The notes: generated by a model not told the origin, from the letters alone. 64,000 nucleotides of DNA from Clostridiales bacterium (GCA_022785125.1 JALFRA010000031.1:1-64000), one strand, 5' to 3'. Positions 35,010 through 44,229 are shown, counted from the stretch's first letter. A program made the numbers and translations.

Positions 35010-35609
35010 TTATGCCTGAGCGCCGTGGGCGATGGCCCCAAAATCCTGGAAGGGCAGGATCACCCACAGGGCCCGGCCCAGCACATAGCGCTCGTCCACC
35101 GTGCCCAGGGTCACGTCCCGGCTGTCGGAGGAGTGGTTACGGTTGTCGCCCATGACGAAGATGGAGCCCTGGGGCACCACCACGTCGGTGAGGGTCTCCC
35201 CGCCGGGCTGGCGCATATCCTCCTCGGGGTTGATATAGGGCTCGTCCAGCACCACGCCGTCCACGGTGACGGTGCCCGCGTCGTAGTCGATGACCACGTG
35301 CTGACCGCCGGTGGCGATGACCCGCTTGACGATGGGGCCCTCGGAGGCGTCAAATTCCTTGGTGAGTACCACCACGTCTCCCTGCTTGGGGGTATAACCG
35401 ATGCTCTGCAGCAGCAGCAGGTCCCCGTCGTGGAGGGTGGGATACATGGAGGAGCCCACCACGCCGATGATGCGCCCCACAAAGGTGAAAATGAGGATCA
35501 GGGCCACCAGCACCATCACCAGGGCCTGTAACCAGAAGTAGAGGTCCACCTTCAGGGCGTCCTTCCCCTCCAGCTCCTGCTCCTGGGTCTTTTCGTTTGC
35601 CAATGCCAT
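35010..35609 (-). CDS. lepB: signal peptidase I
   Basis: The promoter at 35637-35665 rules out the long upstream frame. Of two ATGs (35618 and 35609), the second has GGAG just ahead. The 199-residue protein has one N-terminal membrane helix (LQALVMVLVALILIFTFVG), the nucleophile Ser54 (GSSMYPTLHDGD) and the base Lys95 (IVKRVIA). The family boxes MGDNRNHSSDSR and GRALWVILPF follow. It removes signal peptides of Sec/Tat exported proteins outside the membrane. Confidence 0.93.
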   Translation of the reverse strand: MALANEKTQEQELEGKDALKVDLYFWLQALVMVLVALILIFTFVGRIIGVVGSSMYPTLHDGDLLLLQSIGYTPKQGDVVVLTKEFDASEGPIVKRVIATGGQHVVIDYDAGTVTVDGVVLDEPYINPEEDMRQPGGETLTDVVVPQGSIFVMGDNRNHSSDSRDVTLGTVDERYVLGRALWVILPFQDFGAIAHGAQA

Positions 35610-35636
35610 CAGCTCCATATGCTTGGAATATGCCAC

Positions 35637-35665
35637 ATTATAGCCCGATTTCCCCCCGATTGCAA
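35637..35665 (-). promoter_or_regulatory. lepB promoter
   Basis: TTGCAA, 17 bp, TATAAT on the minus strand; transcripts would start about 20 bases before the ATG. Confidence 0.75.
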
Positions 35666-35677
35666 GGGAAATTCGCG

Positions 35678-37882
35678 TCAGCGGCTCTGCTGCCAGGCTC
35701 TTTCCCGGCTGTGGCAGGTGAAGAGCAGGATCTGCCGCTCCCCGCCCAGCTCCTCCAGGCACTCCAGAGCCAGGGCCGCACGGCTGTCGTCGAAGTTGGC
35801 CAGGGCGTCGTCCAGCACCAGGGGACAGGGCTCCTCCTGGGGCAGCACCAGCTTGCAGGCCGCCAGCCGCACCGCCAGATAGAGCTGGTCCGCCGTTCCC
35901 TGGGACAGGGCCAGCGCCCGCCGGGGCTGGAGGCCGCCGGCCTCCTCGGCCAGGGCCTCAAACTGCCGGGTGAGGGACACCTTGTCGTACTTGCCGCCGG
36001 TGAGCTTGGCCAGATAGTCCCCCGCCAGATGGTTGAGGGCGGGAGAGAACCGGGCCTGAAGCCCGGCATGGGCGGCGTCCAGAGCCTTGAGGGCGGTCTC
36101 CAGCGCGGCGTACTCGGTCTGCCGGGCCTCCAGCTCCTCTTTGGCCTCCTCCCGCCGCAGCTCCAGCTCCGCCGGGTCCCCCAGAGTGTTCAGCTCGCCC
36201 TGGGCCATGGCCAGGCCGCTGCGGAGCCGGGACAATTCCCCCTCCGCCGCGCCCAGCCGGGCCGCCGTCTCGGCAGGGTCAAACCGGGGCTCCACCCCGG
36301 GGTCGGCCGCCACCGGCTCGGGCCGGGGCAGGCTGGCGGCCAGCTGCTGGGCTCCCTCCAGCTTCACCCGGGCGCTGGTCAGCCGCTCCTCCAGCTGGAG
36401 GGCACGGGAAATAGCCGCCGACACGCCGAAGGTATCCTTCACCGTGGGGGCAAAGGGGTGGACCAGCTCCAGCAGGGCCTTGCGGGTATGCTCATCCTGC
36501 GCCAGCAGGGCGTCCAGGGCCTGCTGGGCCTCCTCCCGCTGTTTGGCGGCCTGTCCGGCCACCACACAGGCCTCCCGGTAGGCATTGGCACGGGTGAGGA
36601 TGCCCTGGGGATCCTCCGCCTCATAGCGCTCCAGCAGCTCCGCCGCCAGGGCACCGGCCCGCTTTTTCCGCAGGGCGGCCGACACAAACAGGCCCACGCC
36701 CGCCGCGGCCAGCACACCGCAGGCCGCGCCCCCCATCCACAGGGCGGGCAGCACGCCGGTAAAGGCCAGCACCAGCGACCCGGCGGCCAGCACCAGGGCA
36801 ACAGCGCCCCCGGCATACCATCCGCCGCAACGGGGCACCTCCCCCGCCGCCTGGGCGTCGTCGCTGGCCTGCTCCCAGGCCTGATCGGGGGTCATGTCGG
36901 GGAACAGGGGGTCCACCGCGGCGGCGGCAGCCTCCGACTCCTGGGCCTGAGCCTGTTCCAGCCGCTCCTCCGCCTGCTTGCGGCTGGTGTGCAGGGCATT
37001 GAGCTGGTTCAGCTCTCCCTGGGCCTTTTGCAGGGTGGCCTTGTCGGGGGGCGTGCCATAGCGGTTGAGTTCCGCCTCGATGGTATCCACCTGCTCCCTG
37101 GCCTGATTCAGGGCGCTCTGGGCCTCCTCCCACCGCTGGCGGCGGGCGGCCATGGCCCGGGCCAGATGGGCGTCCCGCTCGGCCTGGAGGCGCTTGTGCT
37201 CACTCTGGAGCTTGTCCATCTCCCGGCGGGCCTCCTGAGCCAGCCGGAAGGCCTTGGCCTGACGGCCGGCGATCTCGTCGTTCTGGGCCAGCTCCTCCTC
37301 CAGCTTGGGGATAAGGCCGGTCTTGTTGTGCCTGCGGCGGTTGAGCCAGTCCCGCAGGCGGCGCTCCACCTGGGAGTAGGACACGTCCTCCTCCCCGCTG
37401 GAGGCCAGGGCGGCAATGCGGGCCTCCAGGGCGGGAGCGCCGTCGATGGCCGCACCTCCCTGGCCCACAAAGGCGGAGCGCTCAAAGACCTCTCTGGGGG
37501 CGCCGATGAGAGTCTCCCCCACGTTGTCGGCGGTGAGGAAGCCCACCGGCTCCCCGGTGTCGGTATACACCGCCTCAAACTTGCCGAATGGGGTGTTGCC
37601 CTTGGGGCCGCGGCGAAGGGTGATCCTCTCCCCCTTCCACTCCAGCTCCACCACGCCCTCCATGGCTCCGCCGTTCCAGGGCTGGTAGCGGTTCTTTTCG
37701 GCGATGTAGCCCTGCTTGTCCCGCTCCTTGGTGTTGATGCCGTAGAGCATGGCCCGCAGGAAGGCCGACCAGGTGGATTTGCCCCCCTCGTTGGGGGCCT
37801 CGATGATATTCAGCCCCTCCTTCAGCTCCAGTTCCCGGTGGTCCAGGCCGCCGAAGGTGGCTTTCATACGAATGATTTTCAT
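35678..37882 (-). CDS. YhaN/SbcC-like membrane-tethered AAA ATPase
   Basis: The ATG at 37882 overlaps the preceding stop (ATGA). In 734 residues there is an N-terminal half-ATPase with Walker A EAPNEGGKST at 28-37, long coiled-coils, and a C-terminal half with LSQGTADQLYLAVRLAACKL (signature) and PLVLDDALANFDD (Walker B). Between the coils two membrane helices (about 352-400, around VALVLAAGSLVLAFTG) interrupt the arm, as in YhaN. With the nuclease subunit upstream it forms an SbcCD/Rad50-Mre11-type complex, probably at the membrane. Confidence 0.85.
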   Translation of the reverse strand: MKIIRMKATFGGLDHRELELKEGLNIIEAPNEGGKSTWSAFLRAMLYGINTKERDKQGYIAEKNRYQPWNGGAMEGVVELEWKGERITLRRGPKGNTPFGKFEAVYTDTGEPVGFLTADNVGETLIGAPREVFERSAFVGQGGAAIDGAPALEARIAALASSGEEDVSYSQVERRLRDWLNRRRHNKTGLIPKLEEELAQNDEIAGRQAKAFRLAQEARREMDKLQSEHKRLQAERDAHLARAMAARRQRWEEAQSALNQAREQVDTIEAELNRYGTPPDKATLQKAQGELNQLNALHTSRKQAEERLEQAQAQESEAAAAAVDPLFPDMTPDQAWEQASDDAQAAGEVPRCGGWYAGGAVALVLAAGSLVLAFTGVLPALWMGGAACGVLAAAGVGLFVSAALRKKRAGALAAELLERYEAEDPQGILTRANAYREACVVAGQAAKQREEAQQALDALLAQDEHTRKALLELVHPFAPTVKDTFGVSAAISRALQLEERLTSARVKLEGAQQLAASLPRPEPVAADPGVEPRFDPAETAARLGAAEGELSRLRSGLAMAQGELNTLGDPAELELRREEAKEELEARQTEYAALETALKALDAAHAGLQARFSPALNHLAGDYLAKLTGGKYDKVSLTRQFEALAEEAGGLQPRRALALSQGTADQLYLAVRLAACKLVLPQEEPCPLVLDDALANFDDSRAALALECLEELGGERQILLFTCHSRERAWQQSR

Positions 37883-38961
37883 GGGCAGGGGTCCTCCCCG
37901 TTTTCCAGCGCCGCCAGCGCAAACCGGGCGGCCAGCTCGGCTTCGGGCCCGCCCTGGGCCTTCAGCTGGCGCAGGACCAGGCCGGTAAGGGAGTCCTCCC
38001 CCGCCCGCTCCCACAGGTCCCGCAGCTGTCTGGTGTGGTCCCGGATGGTGACGCTATAGTAGTATGGTTGGGCCTGGGCGGTGAGGGCCGCCAGGTCGGG
38101 CGGCCCAAAGGACCGCTGGCCGGTGAGCAGGATGCGGCAGCAGTCCCCGCAGGGCTCCGCCGGCAGGACGGCCTCCAGCGCCTGGGCGGCGGTATCCGCT
38201 CCGGTGACGTCGGCCTCCACGATCTCATACCGCCGTCCGGCCAGGGGCACGAACCGGGCGGTAAGGTCGCTGGGGTCGTCCCCCACGGTGACCACCAGCA
38301 CGCCCTTGTCCCCCGTCTCGTCAAAGCCCCGGCCCTCGGGGCAGCCGGGGTAGGCCCACCAGGTATCCCCCGCCTTCTGCAACCCGGAGCAGGCGTGGAT
38401 GTGGCCCAGGGCCAGATAGGTCAGGCCGCTGGCGGCAATGTCGGCGGGATCGATGGGGCCGTAGCGGCCCTTGCCGTCCACGTCGCCGTGGAGGGCCATC
38501 AGGTGGACCTGTCCGTCCCGGGGGGCGGTGAAGCCCATGAGGGGGGAGCGGTCGGCCTGGGGGGTGGTGAAGGCCGCGCCGTGGACGGTGCAGCCCAGCT
38601 CCGGCAGGGCCACCGACTCCACCGACACGGCGGAGAAGATATGTACGTTATCCGGCCAGGCGGTGTTGGCGTACACCGACCGGGGGCCGTAGCAGTCGTG
38701 GTTGCCCGGGGCGATAAACACCGGTGCCTGGATCTGGCCCAGGGTACGGGAGAGGGCCTCCACCGTCTCCTGGTAGGTCTGGCTGGAGTCCAGCAGATCG
38801 CCGGAGAGCAGCACCAGGTCGGCCCTTACCTCCTGGGCCAGATCGGCCAGCCGGTCCAGCAGCTGCCGCTGCTCCTCCCGCCGCTGCCTGGCCTTTTCGG
38901 GCGGCAGGGCGGCAAAGGGGGCGTCCAGATGAAAGTCCGCCCCGTGAATGATGGTTAACAT
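37879..38961 (-). CDS. YhaO/SbcD-like (Mre11-type) exonuclease
   Basis: The 360-residue metallophosphoesterase has the full metal motif set: GADFHLD (Asp9, His11), LLSGDLLD, APGNHDCYG, ALHGDVDG and LGHIHACS. A C-terminal capping region follows. It is the nuclease partner of the coupled AAA ATPase. In Firmicutes the YhaO-YhaN pair is distinct from SbcD-SbcC; a role in DNA end or structure processing is assumed from the fold. Confidence 0.87.
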   Translation of the reverse strand: MLTIIHGADFHLDAPFAALPPEKARQRREEQRQLLDRLADLAQEVRADLVLLSGDLLDSSQTYQETVEALSRTLGQIQAPVFIAPGNHDCYGPRSVYANTAWPDNVHIFSAVSVESVALPELGCTVHGAAFTTPQADRSPLMGFTAPRDGQVHLMALHGDVDGKGRYGPIDPADIAASGLTYLALGHIHACSGLQKAGDTWWAYPGCPEGRGFDETGDKGVLVVTVGDDPSDLTARFVPLAGRRYEIVEADVTGADTAAQALEAVLPAEPCGDCCRILLTGQRSFGPPDLAALTAQAQPYYYSVTIRDHTRQLRDLWERAGEDSLTGLVLRQLKAQGGPEAELAARFALAALENGEDPCP

Positions 38962-39000
38962 GGTTTTGTGTTCCTTTCCAACAGGATTCCAAAAGGGTGC

Positions 39001-39068
39001 ACAGACACCCCCTCATCCGTCCGACCCGAGGCCGGCCACCTTCCCCCCTCGGGGGGAAGGTCACAGGG
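39001..39068. repeat. GC-rich intergenic repeat with strong palindrome
   Basis: CCTTCCCCCC and GGGGGGAAGG form a 10-bp stem at 39039-39060, inside a stretch with CCCCTCATCCGTC. This looks like a dispersed intergenic element. It lies between ymdB and the yhaO-like gene and separates the two transcription units. Confidence 0.45.
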
Positions 39069-39072
39069 GGGA

Positions 39073-39855
39073 TCAGTCACGAACATCCAGCCGCTCCACA
39101 CCTACGCACTTGCGCTGGTCGGTGTCGATGGAGAAGAGGACGCTCTCCAGCTTGCAGGGTCCGTCCGCCTGCTCAAACCGCCGGGGCAGTCCCCCCAGGA
39201 AGCGGTTGATGGCCTGGTCGGGCCGGATGCCCAGCACGCTGCGGGCGGGGCCGGTCATGCCCAGGTCGGTGACGAAGCCCAGACCTTTGGGAAGCACCTG
39301 GGCATCGGCGGTGGGCACATGGGTATGGGTACCCCACAGAGCCTGGACCCGTCCGTCCAGGTAGTAGCCCATGGCCCCCTTCTCGCTGGTGGCTTCGGCA
39401 TGGAAATCCACCAGCACCACGTCCACCCCCTCCATCCGCTTCAAAACCTTGTCGGCGGTGGTGAAGGGGTTTTCAAAATTGCTGTCCATCTCGCACCGGC
39501 CGATGAGGTTCACCACGCCGATCCGCAGGCCCTTGGGGCCGTCGTACACCCCCCAGCCCCGGCCGGGCACCCGGTTGGTGTAGTTGGCGGGCCGCAGGGT
39601 GTAGCGGTCGTCCTCCAGAAAGTCGGCGATCTGGATGCGGTTCCAGGTGTGGTTGCCCAAAGTGATCACGTCGGCCCCGGCGTCAAAGATGTCCCGGGCC
39701 TGCCGGGGCAGGATGCCCACGCCGGAGGCGTTCTCCCCGTTGACCACGGTAAAGTGGACCTCATGGAGCTTTTTCAGGCTGCGGAGGTGGCGGTTCAGGT
39801 ACTCCACACCGCTCTCCCCCACCACATCGCCTACCGCCAGCACGTTTAAAATCAT
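39073..39855 (-). CDS. ymdB: YmdB-family metallophosphoesterase
   Basis: The 260-residue protein matches TIGR00282/YmdB: VGDVVGESGVEYL at the start, VNGENASGVG, LGNHTWNR, DFHAEATSEK and THTHVPTAD supply the bimetal ligands. In Bacillus, YmdB hydrolyses 2',3'-cyclic nucleotides and influences development and biofilm choice. It has its own promoter and a spoIIP gene upstream with a terminator between. Confidence 0.93.
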   Translation of the reverse strand: MILNVLAVGDVVGESGVEYLNRHLRSLKKLHEVHFTVVNGENASGVGILPRQARDIFDAGADVITLGNHTWNRIQIADFLEDDRYTLRPANYTNRVPGRGWGVYDGPKGLRIGVVNLIGRCEMDSNFENPFTTADKVLKRMEGVDVVLVDFHAEATSEKGAMGYYLDGRVQALWGTHTHVPTADAQVLPKGLGFVTDLGMTGPARSVLGIRPDQAINRFLGGLPRRFEQADGPCKLESVLFSIDTDQRKCVGVERLDVRD

Positions 39856-39891
39856 AGTCTGCCTCCCTCTGTCTGTTTACACATTGCTCTT

Positions 39892-39920
39892 ATTATATGT
39901 GATTTTTCGGAAAAGGGCAA
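39892..39920 (-). promoter_or_regulatory. ymdB promoter
   Basis: TTGCCC, 17 bp, TATAAT on the minus strand, 37 bp before the ATG. Confidence 0.7.
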
Positions 39921-39943
39921 TTCTTCTTTGCCGGCGGGGGACG

Positions 39944-39974
39944 CAAAAAAGCACGCCCGTGGGCGTGCTTTTTT
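39944..39974 (-). terminator. spoIIP terminator
   Basis: AAAAAGCACGCCC, GT, GGGCGTGCTTTTTT, two bases past the stop. Confidence 0.9.
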
Positions 39975-39975
39975 G

Positions 39976-41133
39976 TTATCCCTTCAGCCCCAGCAGCACC
40001 TGTCCGGCGGAACGGGCAAAGAGCCGGGCGGCGGACAGGGCCTCCTGAAGGGTATTGCCGTGGGTGCCCACCTCCACCAGCAGGGAACCGGTGGACAGCT
40101 CCTGGTTGTAGCTGGAGGAGCGGAAGGTCATGGGCCGGGCCAGGGTGGGGTAGAGGGTGTTCATGCTGGTCTGGATCTTGCAAGCCAGGGTCAGATTCTC
40201 CATCCAGTGGGGATTGCTGCCGTCCTGGCCGTGGCCGATGACCAGCATCACCTGGGCGGTATCCACCCCGTCGATCCGAGTCACCGCCTTATATATGGTA
40301 CCGTTCTCCCCCACCAGGGCGTCCCGGTGGACGTCCAGCACGATCTTGATGGAGGGATATTTGGCCAGATAGTCCTTCACAGTCTGGGCGGAGCGGGTAT
40401 AGGCCCCGTTGTACTGGGGGTAGTCGTGGAGGGTACGGTCGTGGACCACGCTCAGGCCCATCTCGGTAAACACCCGCTCCATCTCGTCCCCCACCCGGAT
40501 CACATTGTATGTCTCCTCCAGGGTGCGTCCCACTCCGCCGGAAGGGGTATACACGTCGGTGCCGTCGGGGGTATAGGACTCGGTGGCGTGGGTATGGACG
40601 ATCAGGATCTGGGGCTCCTCTGCCGGCAGGGTGATGTTCACCGCCGCCTGGGCCGCCGCCGCCAGGTCCACCTTTTCCCCGGTGCGGTTATAGAGGTACA
40701 GCCCCCCTGCCACATCGTAGCCCTGGGGACTGCTGGGAAGCAGGGTGCGGGCAATGATGTCCGACGGAGCCGTGGTGGTCTGGGGCTCCTCCACCAGGTC
40801 ATCGTGATCCTGAGCAGGCTGGCCCGCCGGCAGCTGTATTTCCTCCTGTACCTCTTGTCCCAGGTGCCGGCTCACCGCCTCCTGATTGCCTGAGAGCAGC
40901 AGGGACTGGCCTATGGCCAGCCGGTCCCAACCGTCCAGTTGATCCAGGGCGTCGCCCCCCGTCTTGCCCAACTCCGCCGCCAGGGCGGTGGACACAAAGG
41001 TACCGCTCTCCCCCAGACTTTGCAGCGCCCCCGCCCCGCCGCCGCACAGAAGCAGCAGCCACACCGCCAGCGTGGCCAGGAACAAAGCGGCACTCCGGCG
41101 GAACAGTCGTTTCCATAAAATCGGCCCTTTCAT
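39976..41133 (-). CDS. spoIIP: stage II sporulation protein P
   Basis: The 385-residue protein has an N-terminal membrane anchor (SAALFLATLAVWLLLLCGGG), a variable linker, and the amidase/endopeptidase domain with HTHATESYT (metal ligand His), VLDVHRDA and EVGTHGNTLQEA. With SpoIID and SpoIIM it degrades septal peptidoglycan during engulfment in the mother cell. Its presence is the clearest sign that the organism sporulates. No vegetative promoter is evident, consistent with a sporulation sigma factor. Confidence 0.92.
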   Translation of the reverse strand: MKGPILWKRLFRRSAALFLATLAVWLLLLCGGGAGALQSLGESGTFVSTALAAELGKTGGDALDQLDGWDRLAIGQSLLLSGNQEAVSRHLGQEVQEEIQLPAGQPAQDHDDLVEEPQTTTAPSDIIARTLLPSSPQGYDVAGGLYLYNRTGEKVDLAAAAQAAVNITLPAEEPQILIVHTHATESYTPDGTDVYTPSGGVGRTLEETYNVIRVGDEMERVFTEMGLSVVHDRTLHDYPQYNGAYTRSAQTVKDYLAKYPSIKIVLDVHRDALVGENGTIYKAVTRIDGVDTAQVMLVIGHGQDGSNPHWMENLTLACKIQTSMNTLYPTLARPMTFRSSSYNQELSTGSLLVEVGTHGNTLQEALSAARLFARSAGQVLLGLKG

Positions 41134-41240
41134 ATCGCACCATCCTCATCTGTAATGTGGGCTCCTTTCGGTCCCTTCTACCCTATGCGCCCATTCCCCC
41201 GGGTATGCCTTGTCCCAAACCGCACCGGCGGCAGAAATTA

Positions 41241-41255
41241 CTTTGACTGTCAAAG
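41241..41255. promoter_or_regulatory. MarR/FabT-like operator
   Basis: CTTTGAC-T-GTCAAAG is a perfect 7+1+7 palindrome, eight bases upstream of the -35 of the marR promoter. TTTGA...TCAAA palindromes are the general form of FabT sites. Confidence 0.6.
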
Positions 41256-41262
41256 GATTCTC

Positions 41263-41290
41263 TTGACATTTTTCTACAATCCGGTATAAT
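41263..41290 (+). promoter_or_regulatory. promoter of the marR-degV operon
   Basis: Consensus TTGACA, 16 bp, consensus TATAAT, 38 bp before the GTG start. Confidence 0.85.
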
Positions 41291-41328
41291 TCAGTTGCGA
41301 AACAAGCCACGCAGAAGGGAGGCCCCCA

Positions 41329-41796
41329 GTGGAGTATTCCATCGAAGTAGTCAACCGGTTCCTTTCCGACGTCTTTGGCGACATTCTGAAGCGGGAAGAG
41401 GCTACCCTGGCCGCAGGCGATCTGTCTCTGCGGGAGGTTCAGCTCATCGACGCCATCTGCCGCACCGTGGACGAGGGGGGCGACAACCGCTCCACCGCCA
41501 TTGCCTCCGCCCGGCAGATGCCGGCGGGCACCCTGACCTGTGCGGTGGGGCTGCTGGAAAAGAAAGGCTATCTGGTCCGCCGCCGGGATGAGAAGGACCG
41601 GCGGGCGGTGCGCCTGCTGCCCACCCAGCTGGGCCGGGCCGCCAGCGAACAGCACCGGGCCTTTCACCGCCGTCTGACCGACCGGATGCTGTCCGCCCTG
41701 ACCGATCAGGAGGCCTCCGCCCTGGTGCGGGGAATGGAAAAGCTGACCGCTTTCTTCCGCTGCGGAGCCCAGGCTCCGTCGGAACCACAGCTATAA
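41329..41796 (+). CDS. MarR-family regulator, FabT-like
   Basis: A GTG at 41329 follows GGGAGG. The 155-residue protein has the MarR winged helix: recognition helix MPAGTLTCAVGLLEKKGYL and wing RRRDEKDRRAVRLLPT, with dimerisation helices at both ends. It precedes a DegV (fatty-acid-binding) gene, and a palindrome of FabT type overlaps its own promoter region. I infer an autoregulated, lipid-responsive repressor; direct control of fab genes cannot be seen here. Confidence 0.82.
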   Translation: MEYSIEVVNRFLSDVFGDILKREEATLAAGDLSLREVQLIDAICRTVDEGGDNRSTAIASARQMPAGTLTCAVGLLEKKGYLVRRRDEKDRRAVRLLPTQLGRAASEQHRAFHRRLTDRMLSALTDQEASALVRGMEKLTAFFRCGAQAPSEPQL

Positions 41797-41820
41797 AGAT
41801 CTGATGAAGTGAGGTACGTT

Positions 41821-42690
41821 ATGAGTAAGATCGCCATTGCCACCGACAGCAACAGCGGCATCACCCAGGCCCAGGGCAGAGCGCTTGGCATTTTTGTACT
41901 GCCCATGCCTTTTTATATCAATGACGAGCTCTTTTTGGAGGATATCACCCTCTCCCAGGAGCAGTTCTATGAGCGTCTGGTCCAGGACGCCGACGTCAAA
42001 ACCACCCAGCCCTCCCCCGGCGACGTGACCGACCTGTGGGACAAGATCCTCCAGGACTATGACCAGATCGTGTACATTCCCATGTCCAGCGGTCTGAGCA
42101 GCTCCTGCGAGACCGCCATGATGCTCTCCCAGGACTACGAGGGCAAGGTGTTTGTGGTCAACAACCAGCGCATCTCGGTGACCCAGCGCCAGTCGGTGCT
42201 GGACGCTCTGGAAATGGCCCAGGCCGGCAAGTCCGTTCAGGAGATCCGCGACTATTTGGAGCGCACCAAGTTTGACTCCGACATCTACATCACCGTGGAC
42301 ACCCTGAAATACCTGAAAAAGGGCGGCCGCTGCACCCCCGCCGCCGCTGCTCTGGGCGCGGTGCTGGGCATCAAGCCTGTGCTGCGCATCCAGGGTGAGA
42401 AGCTGGACTCCTTTGCCAAGGTCCGTGGCTGGAAGTCCGCCAAAAAGACCATGATCGACGCCATCCACCACACCATGGAGACCCAGTTCGCCGGTCTGGC
42501 CGGTCCGGAGCAGCTCCACATCGCCGCCGCCTACACCGGCGACCGGGCCGACGCCCAGGCGTGGCTGGAGGAGCTGGAGGCCATTTTCCCCGGTTATCCC
42601 ATCCATATGGACCCCCTGTCCCTGTCGGTGGCCTGCCATATCGGCCCCGGCGCCCGTGCTGTCACTGTAACAAAAGCTCTGGAAAAATAA
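41821..42690 (+). CDS. DegV-family fatty-acid-binding protein (first paralogue)
   Basis: The ATG at 41821 has GTGAGG ahead. The 289-residue product shows the DegV pattern: IATDSNSGIT, TTQPSPGD (phosphate/lipid carboxylate loop), PMSSGLSSSCETA and KKGGRCTPAAAALGAVLGIKPVL. DegV/FakB proteins hold a fatty acid for phosphorylation by FakA. It lies 24 bp after the MarR gene. A second, distinct paralogue is at 55007. Confidence 0.88.
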   Translation: MSKIAIATDSNSGITQAQGRALGIFVLPMPFYINDELFLEDITLSQEQFYERLVQDADVKTTQPSPGDVTDLWDKILQDYDQIVYIPMSSGLSSSCETAMMLSQDYEGKVFVVNNQRISVTQRQSVLDALEMAQAGKSVQEIRDYLERTKFDSDIYITVDTLKYLKKGGRCTPAAAALGAVLGIKPVLRIQGEKLDSFAKVRGWKSAKKTMIDAIHHTMETQFAGLAGPEQLHIAAAYTGDRADAQAWLEELEAIFPGYPIHMDPLSLSVACHIGPGARAVTVTKALEK

Positions 42691-42701
42691 TGATAACGTT
42701 T

Positions 42702-42732
42702 AAAAAAGGGACGCAAATGCGTCCCTTTTTTC
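42702..42732 (+). terminator. terminator of the marR-degV operon
   Basis: AAAAAAGGGACGC, loop AAAT, GCGTCCCTTTTTT. Confidence 0.9.
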
Positions 42733-42883
42733 TGCTATTCCCCGGTATCCGTTCCGTTTTTGCCGGTGATGGGAATAATTTAAAAATCATGCACATTTTC
42801 TTCATAGTTCCGCCACAATTACCGGGTATCCTAAAACTCGTTCCAGGAAAACCGTAAAATCCGCTGGTAAAGGAGAGACCCTG

Positions 42884-44212
42884 ATGTATTACAGTGATTA
42901 TAATCGGCCCCCCGAGGATCGGGAGCCCGTCATAGAAAGCAATCAGTTCCATGTGTATGACGCCGAGCCCCCCAAACAAAAGAAAAAGGGCGGTTTTGGC
43001 AAGTTTATTGCCGTTGGCCTGTGCTGCGCCATCATTGGCGGCGCGGTGGGCGGCGGCGGCGTTTGGGCCATCAACCGCTTCGGCGGCAACTCCACCACCA
43101 TTTACGAGGGTACCCGCCCCACCGCCGTGTCTCTGGCCAATGTGGACGGCAAGACCGTCCTCTCCCCGGAGGAGGTGTATGCCTCCAACCTGGAGTCGGT
43201 GGTGGGCGTCAACGGCAATGTGACTACCAACGTGTGGGGCCAGACCGTAAAGAACGCCGTGTCCGGCTCTGGCTTCGTCATCAGTTCCAACGACACCACC
43301 AGCTACATCCTCACCAACTACCACGTCATTGACGGCGTCAGCGATATCACCGTGTTCTTTGCCGACGGCAAGAGCTATGGCGCCACTTTGGTGGGCGGCG
43401 AGGAGGAAAACGACATCGCCGTACTGAAGATCGACCAGGGCAACCTGCGGCCAGTGGTGCTGGGCGATTCCGACGCCATCAATGTGGGTGAGCCGGTATA
43501 CGCCATCGGTAATCCCCTGGGTGAGTTGACCTTCACCTTCACCGGCGGCTATGTGTCCTCCAAGGACCGCTCCGTCACCATGAGCGACGGCACTGTCATC
43601 AATATGATTCAGACCGATACCGCCATCAACTCCGGCAACTCCGGCGGTCCCCTGTTTGACAAGTACGGCCAGGTGGTGGGCATCGTGTCCGCCAAGCTGT
43701 CCTCCAGCTCCGCCTCCGAGGCCTCCGTGGAGGGTCTGGGCTTTGCCATCCCCATGAATGACGTGAAGGATATGGTCACCTCCATCATGGAGAACGGCTA
43801 TGTTACCGGCAAGCCCAACGTGGGCATCCTGATGAACAATGTGAGCCAGGAGGCCCAGCGGTACGGCATCCCTGCCGGCGCTGAGATCAAGGCCATTCTG
43901 GACGGCTCCTGCGCCCAGAAGGCCGGCCTTCAGGTGGGCGACATCATTACCGCCATAAACGATACCGCTGTCTCCACCAGTTCCGCCCTGTCTGAGGCGG
44001 TGAAGGACAACAAGGCTGGCGACACCATTGCCTTTACCGTCTACCGCAATGGGGAAACCCTCACCATCAACGTGGTGCTGGATGAGGATAACCAGGCCCG
44101 GCAGGAGGCCATGGAGCAGCTCCAGCAGGAATATCAGCAGCAGCAGCAACACCAGCAGCAACCGCAGGGGGGCGGCAATTACTATTACAACTTTCCCTTC
44201 GGCAACTGGTAA
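42884..44212 (+). CDS. htrA: HtrA/DegP-like serine protease with PDZ domain
   Basis: The 442-residue protein has a cytoplasmic N-terminus, one membrane helix (about 40-62), then a trypsin-like domain with His147 (TNYHVID), Asp177 (ENDIAVL) and Ser253 (GNSGGPLF). A PDZ domain follows (LQVGDIITAINDTAVSTSSAL). It degrades or refolds damaged proteins outside the membrane. The C-terminus is unusual: a Gln-rich run from about 412 ends in an aromatic tail (GGGNYYYNFPFGNW). GGAGAG precedes the ATG. Confidence 0.93.
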   Translation: MYYSDYNRPPEDREPVIESNQFHVYDAEPPKQKKKGGFGKFIAVGLCCAIIGGAVGGGGVWAINRFGGNSTTIYEGTRPTAVSLANVDGKTVLSPEEVYASNLESVVGVNGNVTTNVWGQTVKNAVSGSGFVISSNDTTSYILTNYHVIDGVSDITVFFADGKSYGATLVGGEEENDIAVLKIDQGNLRPVVLGDSDAINVGEPVYAIGNPLGELTFTFTGGYVSSKDRSVTMSDGTVINMIQTDTAINSGNSGGPLFDKYGQVVGIVSAKLSSSSASEASVEGLGFAIPMNDVKDMVTSIMENGYVTGKPNVGILMNNVSQEAQRYGIPAGAEIKAILDGSCAQKAGLQVGDIITAINDTAVSTSSALSEAVKDNKAGDTIAFTVYRNGETLTINVVLDEDNQARQEAMEQLQQEYQQQQQHQQQPQGGGNYYYNFPFGNW

Positions 44213-44229
44213 TCATCCGCTAAAACCAA

